DNA of 5,388 nucleotides, from contig JAGCZE010000041.1 in the NCBI GenBank assembly GCA_017960415.1, positions 1 through 5,388 of the forward strand. The letters are read 5' to 3'. The notes below the pieces were generated by a model. It made no database searches and was not told the DNA's origin. It saw only the letters and a list, made by a program, of their open reading frames with translations. A program made the position numbers and the translations under genes. The stretch's first letter is position 1; each line of letters starts with the position of its first letter. This stretch comes from Lachnospiraceae bacterium (lineage in GTDB: Bacteria > Bacillota_A > Clostridia > Lachnospirales > Lachnospiraceae). Positions 1 to 4,151 of this stretch are shown here, one piece after another.

Positions 1-191
1 AGAATTATGAATTTCATTTTTCCATAGTCTTTTATTGAGATTATAGCATATACCGGATTCTGATCCGATGCTGTATTCCCGTCATCAAGCTGTACCGGTA
101 CGGATCCTGTTTTACCGCACCCGGTGATAGTGATGATCAGAAGCATTATGATCATTAATCGGAAAAAATGTCTGATGTTCTTTCGTTTCAA
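1..191 (-). CDS. Lipoprotein, probable cyclophilin-type peptidyl-prolyl isomerase (3' part outside window)
   Basis: The first 63 codons of a minus-strand gene run off the left edge with no stop. The start is a TTG at 189-191, chosen because GGAGG (200-204) lies 8 bases upstream and because it supplies the basic N-region MKRKNIRHFFR. A hydrophobic segment (about residues 12-23) and the lipobox ITGC follow, with the lipidated cysteine at residue 25. This predicts an exported protein anchored to the outer face of the membrane. After a polar linker (about 26-45), the text NPVYAIISIKDYGKMKFII resembles the first beta strand of bacterial cyclophilins, which typically reads like P-x-x-T-I-x-x-x-D-Y-G-x-I-x-x-E-L-Y. 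If so, it would assist folding of secreted proteins. The lipoprotein call is strong. The cyclophilin call rests on about 18 residues, and the catalytic Arg/Phe region is not visible. In-frame ATG codons at residues 13 and 16 would destroy the charged N-region and are unlikely starts. Confidence 0.75.
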   Translation of the reverse strand, partial: MKRKNIRHFFRLMIIMLLIITITGCGKTGSVPVQLDDGNTASDQNPVYAIISIKDYGKMKFII

Positions 192-238
192 GAACGAGTC
201 CTCCACAAAATATTGTATTATACCTATACTTAATACAC

Positions 239-267
239 ATTATATACTAACGCCCGCTATTATACAA
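239..267 (-). promoter_or_regulatory. Promoter for the lipoprotein gene
   Basis: On the minus strand, TTGTAT (262-267) is followed after exactly 17 bases by a perfect TATAAT (239-244). This predicts a transcript starting near 232 with a leader of about 40 bases before the TTG start. Two further TATAAT hexamers lie at 259-264 (overlapping this -35 box) and 217-222, neither with a comparably good -35. The promoter sits downstream of the tmRNA terminator, so the lipoprotein gene is probably transcribed separately from ssrA. Confidence 0.6.
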
Positions 268-294
268 GATAAATTGGATCTGGCGACGCTTTGC

Positions 295-330
295 AAAAGA
301 AAAAGCCACCGTATCTTTAATACGATGACT
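295..330 (-). terminator. Rho-independent terminator of tmRNA
   Basis: The minus-strand transcript forms an 11-bp stem (arms 320-330 and 304-314, including two G-U pairs) with a 5-base loop (315-319), followed by TTTTTCTTTT. It begins 11 bases after the tmRNA 3' end and is the natural transcription stop for ssrA. The plus strand lacks a T-run after the hairpin, so it is not bidirectional. Confidence 0.85.
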
Positions 331-340
331 TCTTCTTGAG

Positions 341-702
341 TGGACCAGAGGGGAGTCGAACCCCTGTCCGAAAGCCAATTCACTGTCCTTCTACGAGTGT
401 AGCCGAATATTTCCGGATCATATTAAAATGACCCATTTCCCTCCGGTATACGACGATCGGCGGCCTGATACCTTCAGTAGCTTCATATTACGCCCAAATG
501 CTCAAAGCTTTGCAAATGTCGTTTCCTGCCATGATGATGCCCGTATCTTAAAATGCAGGTCTTATAAGGCGGACAGCAGCCTATGATTAGGCAGCGAGTG
601 CTAAATCTTCGTTAGCGTTTATATTTAGTTTTGGAGTATAACGCACTGCCTCGCGACTCGCTTCTCCAGCTTCAAAACCCCCGTCGAAACCAGTACTGGC
701 CC
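341..702 (-). ncRNA. ssrA: Transfer-messenger RNA (tmRNA, 10Sa RNA)
   Basis: One-piece tmRNA of about 362 nt that, with SmpB, rescues ribosomes stalled on mRNAs lacking a stop codon and adds a degradation tag. The ends form a tRNA-like domain. The 5' strand GGGCCAG (702-696) pairs over 7 bp with the 3' strand CTGGTCC (348-342), including the G3-U wobble recognised by alanyl-tRNA synthetase. The discriminator A is at 341. The T-arm has the stem AGGGG/CCCCT around the loop TTCGACT, and the 5' part contains the conserved CTGGTTTCGACGG. An internal reading frame at 616-587 ends in the alanine-rich tag. CCA is not encoded: the bases after the discriminator are CTC, so CCA must be added after transcription. 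The gene follows smpB by 58 bases and ends in its own terminator. I assigned the ends from acceptor-stem pairing. The pseudoknots were not resolved by eye. Confidence 0.95.
587..616 (-). other. ssrA: tmRNA proteolysis-tag reading frame (ANEDLALAA-stop)
   Basis: Within tmRNA, the frame from GCT (614-616) to TAA (587-589) encodes ANEDLALAA. The C-terminal ALAA is the hallmark recognised by ClpXP-type proteases. Resumption at GCT is inferred from the alanine start common to tags (for example ANDENYALAA in E. coli) and from tag length. The frame remains open further upstream (VRYTPKLNIN before the tag), so the resume codon is not proven by sequence alone. TAA is followed in frame by TCA TAG, giving a backup stop. 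The stop lies in a perfect 5-bp hairpin (588-592 with 579-583, loop ATCA), matching the helix found at this place in other tmRNAs. Confidence 0.75.
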
Positions 703-709
703 GTAACAG

Positions 710-740
710 TTCATAAAAAGCTTTTAAGCAATGCTTCGAA
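710..740 (-). promoter_or_regulatory. Weak candidate ssrA promoter
   Basis: TATGAA (710-715) sits 7 bases before the predicted tmRNA 5' end, which is a suitable -10 position. The only -35 candidates are poor: TTCGAA at 735-740 (spacer 19) or TCGAAG at 734-739 (spacer 18). tmRNA is abundant in most bacteria, so a promoter here is expected. Read-through from the smpB promoter followed by 5' processing by RNase P is an equally good explanation. Confidence 0.25.
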
Positions 741-760
741 GATAGCCTCTCATATCAGAT

Positions 761-1228
761 TTAAAGACCCTTGATCTTGTACTCTCTCTCTTTATCCCTG
801 CGCTCATCTTTCTTTGCGATGGAATCGCGCTTATCATAGTTCTTCTTACCTTTTGCCAGACCTATGCTGACCTTTACAAGACCTTCTTTCAGGTACACGG
901 TCAGCGGAACTATCGTATAACCTTTCTCGGCAACCTGAACTTTCAGCTTCATGATCTCATTCTTATGAAGCAGGAGCTTTCTGGTACGCAACGGATCTTT
1001 ATTGAAAATATTACCTTTCTCGTAAGGGCTGATATGCATTCCGAAAATATACATCTCATTATTTTCGACCTGTATATAGCTTTCCTTGATACTGCATTTT
1101 CCCATTCTGACGGATTTTACTTCGGTTCCGGCAAGCGCTATGCCCGCTTCGTAAGTATCCTCAATAAAATAGTCATAATAGGCTTTTTTATTGTTGGCTA
1201 CAAGCTTTGAAGCCTTTACCTGCGCCAT
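761..1228 (-). CDS. smpB: SsrA-binding protein SmpB
   Basis: SmpB is the small RNA-binding partner of tmRNA. It binds the tRNA-like domain, mimics the missing anticodon arm and delivers alanyl-tmRNA to stalled ribosomes. The 155-residue length is normal. Family hallmarks in order are [17 protein letters not shown] (14-30), GTEVKS (34-39), the core with [11 protein letters not shown] (59-69), [28 protein letters not shown] in two parts (107-134), and a highly basic C-terminal tail (135-155) that in other bacteria folds as a helix in the mRNA channel. The ATG at 1226-1228 follows AGGAGG (1236-1241) with 7-base spacing, fixing the start. It is transcribed from its own promoter (1264-1292) and lies directly upstream of ssrA, its functional partner. 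No defect is visible. The plus-strand frame overlapping it is a shadow. Confidence 0.97.
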   Translation of the reverse strand: MAQVKASKLVANNKKAYYDYFIEDTYEAGIALAGTEVKSVRMGKCSIKESYIQVENNEMYIFGMHISPYEKGNIFNKDPLRTRKLLLHKNEIMKLKVQVAEKGYTIVPLTVYLKEGLVKVSIGLAKGKKNYDKRDSIAKKDERRDKEREYKIKGL

Positions 1229-1263
1229 GACAAAACCTCCTGTCTTTTTTTACTTCGATGATT

Positions 1264-1292
1264 ATTATATGTCCGCTTAATGAGAAAAACAA
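1264..1292 (-). promoter_or_regulatory. smpB promoter
   Basis: The minus strand carries TTGTTT (1287-1292), a 17-base spacer and a perfect TATAAT (1264-1269). The predicted start of transcription is near 1257, leaving a leader of about 29 bases that contains the AGGAGG site. Upstream is an AT-rich 14-bp perfect palindrome (1308-1321, ATTTTTATAAAAAT), placed roughly where an UP element would lie. This is the only strong promoter between rnr and ssrA, so smpB and probably ssrA can be expressed independently of rnr. Confidence 0.7.
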
Positions 1293-1358
1293 TAAACCGC
1301 GGGTTCAATTTTTATAAAAATATGCAGCTGACCCAATGATCCTGACAGCAGTATACGA

Positions 1359-3644
1359 TCAGGTAAATTCACCGGTTTCGGGATCATAGATAACATCATT
1401 CTCCGCCAGCTTAAACTCGATAGTCCTCAGAAGTTTATCGGCGATTTCGAGCCTTACCTTGACTTTTTCACCCAGCTTGTAAGTTTTCTTTGTATGCTCG
1501 CCCACAAGCATGTAATGTTCTTCATCAAAATAATAGTAGTCATCTTCCATTTTGACAAGCGGGATCACGCCTTCAACTGTATTCGGAAGCTCCACATACA
1601 TGCCGGTGCTCGAAACGCCCGAAATGACGCCTTCGAAAAGCTCTCCGATATATTTTTCCATATATTCTATCTTCTTGAGCTTCTCAACTTCACGTTCAGC
1701 TTCATCGGCCCTGCGCTCGGTCTTACTGGACTGGATAGCCACTTCGTCGAGTATCTTGTTATAATGATTCACCCTGTGTTCGTCAAGCTTGCCGGCCAGA
1801 TTTTCCTTGATGATACGGTGTATCTGAAGATCGGGATATCTTCTAATTGGCGAAGTAAAATGACAGTAATATTTCGCGGCAAGACCGAAATGACCGTCAC
1901 AGGTAGTCGTATACTTGGCCTGCTTCAATGAACGAAGCGTCAATCTGCTGATAAGTGTTTCTTCCTCGCTTCCGGCAATTGTATTGAGCAGCTTCTGCAG
2001 CTCCTTCGGATGGATATCTTCCTGAGTCATCTTTATCGAATAACCGAAATTATTGATAAATATACCGAGCTTGGTTATCTTCTCGGGATCGGGATTCTCA
2101 TGTGTTCTGTAAACAAACGGAAGTTCCTGCCAGAAATAGTCCTCTGCGACCGTTTCATTGGCTATGAGCATGAAATCCTCAATGATCCTGGTCGCCTTAT
2201 TTCTTTCATACGGATGTATATCGATGGGCACGCCCCTGTCGTCAACCTCGATCTTGCATTCAGGAAAATCAAAGTCTATGGAACCGCGCTTCATCCTGCG
2301 GCTGCGCAGTATTTCCGCCAGGTCCTCCATCATCATGAACATATCGACGAGATCTGCATATTCCTGCATATCAGCTTCATATGCCTGTTTCCTGGCCGGA
2401 AAGTCTTTTACGGCCGCCTCGTACCTGTTGGGATCAGAATATATCCACTTTGATTCATCGGCAGCTTCTGTGCTCTGAACAAGTTTCGGTTCTGTGGGCT
2501 CGCCGCACACAATGCGGTTAACATTGGTATAAGCCATTCTCCTGTTGACATTGATGAGAGTCTCACATATCTTGTGGCTGACTACATTGCCCTTAGGATC
2601 AATATCCATAAGCACAGAAAGTGCAAGCCTGTCAACGCCCTGATTCAGTGAGCATATACCGTTGGAGAGCTCGTGCGGCAGCATCGGAATAACACTGTCG
2701 ATCAGATAATTACTTGTTCCGCGCTTTAAGGCTTCCTTATCAAGCGGGGAATTTTCCTTTACATAATTTGTAACATCAGCAATATGAACACCGAGATGAT
2801 ATAATTTGCCGTCGAATTCAAGCGAAACAGCATCATCAAGATCCTTGGCGTCCTCACCGTCTATCGTGACCATACGCGTACTGCGCAGATCGAGCCTGTT
2901 GGCTGTATCCTCTTCTTTTACCGAATCGGGAATCGTCGTAAGCTGATTGATCACACCTTCGGGAAATTCCACAGGAATACCGTACGCTCTGATAACACTC
3001 ATGATATCGGTCTTCGGATCGTCAATATGGCCGATTATCTCAATAATATGCCCCTCGGCATTTTTATCCTTATTTCCGAAATCCGTGATTTCGACTTCTA
3101 CCTTGTGGCCCGTTACGGCACCTTTTGTAAATCCGTGGGGAATGTAGATATCCGACCCGAATTTCTGATTGTCGGGAACAACAAAACCATAGGTCTTGGT
3201 CCTCTGGAAAGTACCGATAATACAGGAAGTCCCGCGTTCAAGAATACTTAAGACGACGCCTTCCCTGCTTCTTCCTTTGGGCGCAAAGGTATCAAGAACC
3301 GAAATAAGAACCCGGTCCTTGTCACGGGCTCCGTTTACATTGTCGGGAGCTATGAAAATATCCCCGGGCTCGCCATCGATCGTAACAAACCCGAAGCCTT
3401 TGTTTGTCCCGCAGAATGTACCGGCTACGCTGTTCTCGTCGGCTCTTTTAACCTTACCTCTGTTGTCGATAATGATCTTGCCGTCAGCAACGAGCGCGTC
3501 GAGAACTTCTGCAAATTCTTCCTTTTCTGCACGCGGAACACTCAGAAACTGGGCTATTTCCTTGGCTTTCATCGGAGTATAGCCTTTATTTGATATAAAA
3601 CCGTAAACCGTTTCTTTTCTTTCTTCGAACTTCTGCTGATCCAT
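1359..3644 (-). CDS. rnr: Ribonuclease R (3'-5' exoribonuclease)
   Basis: RNase R is a processive 3'-5' hydrolytic exoribonuclease that degrades structured RNA, and in E. coli it also acts on nonstop mRNA during trans-translation. The protein has 761 residues. The domains are an N-terminal winged-helix region (about 1-65), cold-shock domain 1 (74-118, NKGFGFVTIDG), cold-shock domain 2 (142-190, TYGFVVPDN) and the RNB catalytic domain (about 250-605). An S1 domain follows (about 667-746). The metal-binding aspartates are in TIDGEDAKDLDDA (D262, D268, D270, D271), and HFTSPIRRYPDLQIHR (595-610) is the second catalytic signature. Two oddities: about 40 extra residues between RMAYTNVNRIV and DLVDMF (about 381-425), and a short acidic C-terminus after the S1 domain with no Lys-rich tail of the E. 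coli type. The ATG at 3642-3644 has AGGA (3651-3654) 6 bases upstream. The stop is TGA. It lies between secG and smpB, a common Firmicute arrangement. Confidence 0.97.
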   Translation of the reverse strand: MDQQKFEERKETVYGFISNKGYTPMKAKEIAQFLSVPRAEKEEFAEVLDALVADGKIIIDNRGKVKRADENSVAGTFCGTNKGFGFVTIDGEPGDIFIAPDNVNGARDKDRVLISVLDTFAPKGRSREGVVLSILERGTSCIIGTFQRTKTYGFVVPDNQKFGSDIYIPHGFTKGAVTGHKVEVEITDFGNKDKNAEGHIIEIIGHIDDPKTDIMSVIRAYGIPVEFPEGVINQLTTIPDSVKEEDTANRLDLRSTRMVTIDGEDAKDLDDAVSLEFDGKLYHLGVHIADVTNYVKENSPLDKEALKRGTSNYLIDSVIPMLPHELSNGICSLNQGVDRLALSVLMDIDPKGNVVSHKICETLINVNRRMAYTNVNRIVCGEPTEPKLVQSTEAADESKWIYSDPNRYEAAVKDFPARKQAYEADMQEYADLVDMFMMMEDLAEILRSRRMKRGSIDFDFPECKIEVDDRGVPIDIHPYERNKATRIIEDFMLIANETVAEDYFWQELPFVYRTHENPDPEKITKLGIFINNFGYSIKMTQEDIHPKELQKLLNTIAGSEEETLISRLTLRSLKQAKYTTTCDGHFGLAAKYYCHFTSPIRRYPDLQIHRIIKENLAGKLDEHRVNHYNKILDEVAIQSSKTERRADEAEREVEKLKKIEYMEKYIGELFEGVISGVSSTGMYVELPNTVEGVIPLVKMEDDYYYFDEEHYMLVGEHTKKTYKLGEKVKVRLEIADKLLRTIEFKLAENDVIYDPETGEFT

Positions 3645-3700
3645 AATGAATCCTTTCCGATCCGGCGAAAATAATTCCTTACTGCAGACCTTTTTATATT

Positions 3701-3732
3701 ATTATAATACTATATAAATAATAAAAAAACAA
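3701..3732 (-). promoter_or_regulatory. Candidate rnr promoter
   Basis: The minus strand carries TTGTTT (3727-3732), a 17-base spacer and TATTAT (3704-3709). An overlapping TATAAT at 3701-3706 has a spacer of 20. The -35 box lies in the T-tract of the secG terminator, so rnr transcription would start about 50 bases before its ATG and just after secG transcription ends. The region is almost purely A/T, so chance matches are likely and the exact -10 is uncertain, but a promoter is needed after such a strong terminator. Confidence 0.5.
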
Positions 3733-3757
3733 GGGCACCCGTGTCGGCGGATGCCCT
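3723..3757 (-). terminator. Rho-independent terminator after secG
   Basis: The minus-strand transcript forms a GC-rich 10-bp stem (AGGGCATCCG at 3757-3748 with CGGGTGCCCT at 3741-3732, one G-U pair) with a 6-base loop, followed by TG and seven T (3729-3723). It begins 12 bases after the secG stop and should end most secG transcripts before rnr. Confidence 0.9.
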
Positions 3758-3769
3758 CTTCAAGTTCGA

Positions 3770-4024
3770 TCACTGCATTACACTCAGATTGAGAATAACC
3801 GAAAGAACGATGAAAAGTATGGTCAGGATAATAGTAGCCTTGCTGAGGATACCTTCCTTGGAACGTCCTTTGTTCTTGCTCCAGTAAGTGCTTGTATTGC
3901 CGCCGCCTCCGGCGATAGCCGATGAAAGACCTTCGCCTTTGGAGTCCTGCAAAAGAACTATTGCAACTATAGCAACACAGATAAGAATAAACAAAACTGT
4001 GAGTATGATCTTTAAAGCTTCCAT
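3770..4024 (-). CDS. secG: Preprotein translocase subunit SecG
   Basis: SecG is a small inner subunit of the SecYEG channel that stimulates protein export. The 84-residue product has the family topology: a transmembrane segment (about 4-25), a cytoplasmic loop starting with LLQDSKGEGLSSAIAGGGG (24-42), which matches the SecG signature LLQxGKGxGL...FGGG, then a polar basic stretch and a second transmembrane segment (about 62-81). The start is the ATG at 4022-4024 because GGAGG (4033-4037) precedes it by 8 bases. The frame is open to an ATG at 4109-4111, but the extra 29 residues are polar, unlike SecG, and overlap the promoter. It has its own promoter upstream and a strong terminator downstream, so it appears to be a single-gene unit next to gpmI and rnr. 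Confidence 0.95.
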   Translation of the reverse strand: MEALKIILTVLFILICVAIVAIVLLQDSKGEGLSSAIAGGGGNTSTYWSKNKGRSKEGILSKATIILTILFIVLSVILNLSVMQ

Positions 4025-4052
4025 TCGTAACACCTCCCGTTCGAGTAAAATT

Positions 4053-4071
4053 GAGCCATTCAAGCAGGCTC
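4053..4071 (-). other. Small hairpin in the secG leader
   Basis: The predicted secG leader contains GAGCC (4071-4067) and GGCTC (4057-4053), able to form a 5-bp stem with a 9-base loop. It lies about 15 bases before the ribosome binding site and does not overlap it. No known riboswitch or leader-peptide pattern is recognised. It may be incidental. Confidence 0.25.
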
Positions 4072-4082
4072 GCACCTTGTCT

Positions 4083-4111
4083 ATGTTATCATAATTATTT
4101 GAAAAAGACAA
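4083..4111 (-). promoter_or_regulatory. secG promoter
   Basis: The minus strand carries TTGTCT (4106-4111), a 17-base spacer and TAACAT (4083-4088), predicting transcription from about 4076 and a leader of about 52 bases before the ATG. Within the spacer a TATGAT also occurs, but its spacing to the -35 is too short. The -35 box sits inside an AT-rich inverted repeat listed separately. Confidence 0.5.
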
Positions 4112-4128
4112 GAATTTTTTTCAATAAT
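4094..4128 (-). repeat. AT-rich imperfect inverted repeat over the secG -35 region
   Basis: ATTATTTGAAAAA (4094-4106, plus strand) and TTTTTCAATAAT (4117-4128) are complementary over 12 bp with one bulged base, separated by 10 bases. The element straddles the predicted secG -35 box and lies 24 bases beyond the gpmI stop. It could be an operator, or a weak AT-only hairpin at the end of gpmI. It lacks the GC stem and following T-run of a standard terminator in the direction of transcription. Confidence 0.45.
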
Positions 4129-4151
4129 ACATGAATAGAAACAAGAATCAT

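Noticed and set aside
124..339. 71-residue plus-strand frame
   Set aside because: It overlaps the lipoprotein gene start, its promoter and the tmRNA terminator on the other strand, has no ribosome binding site of note and no recognisable sequence features.
341..361. Isolated tRNA gene suggested by the T-arm near 341-361
   Set aside because: The matching acceptor strand is about 340 bases upstream with a tag frame between, so it is the tmRNA tRNA-like domain.
965..1210. 81-residue plus-strand frame inside smpB
   Set aside because: Antisense shadow of an unmistakable smpB, with no family resemblance of its own.
1322..1363. Possible terminator after rnr (CCTGA...TCAGG and GCTG...CAGC pairings)
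   Set aside because: The stems are only 4-5 bp with large loops, and the T-rich stretch is not adjacent to a stable hairpin.
1494..3582. Several plus-strand frames of 66-147 residues within rnr
   Set aside because: All are antisense to the intact RNase R gene and show no domain-like sequence.
3888..4094. 68-residue plus-strand frame over secG
   Set aside because: Antisense to secG and its leader, with no independent support.
4025..4111. Upstream ATG extending SecG by 29 residues
   Set aside because: The extension is polar, covers the predicted promoter and lacks a good ribosome binding site; the internal ATG has GGAGG at ideal spacing.
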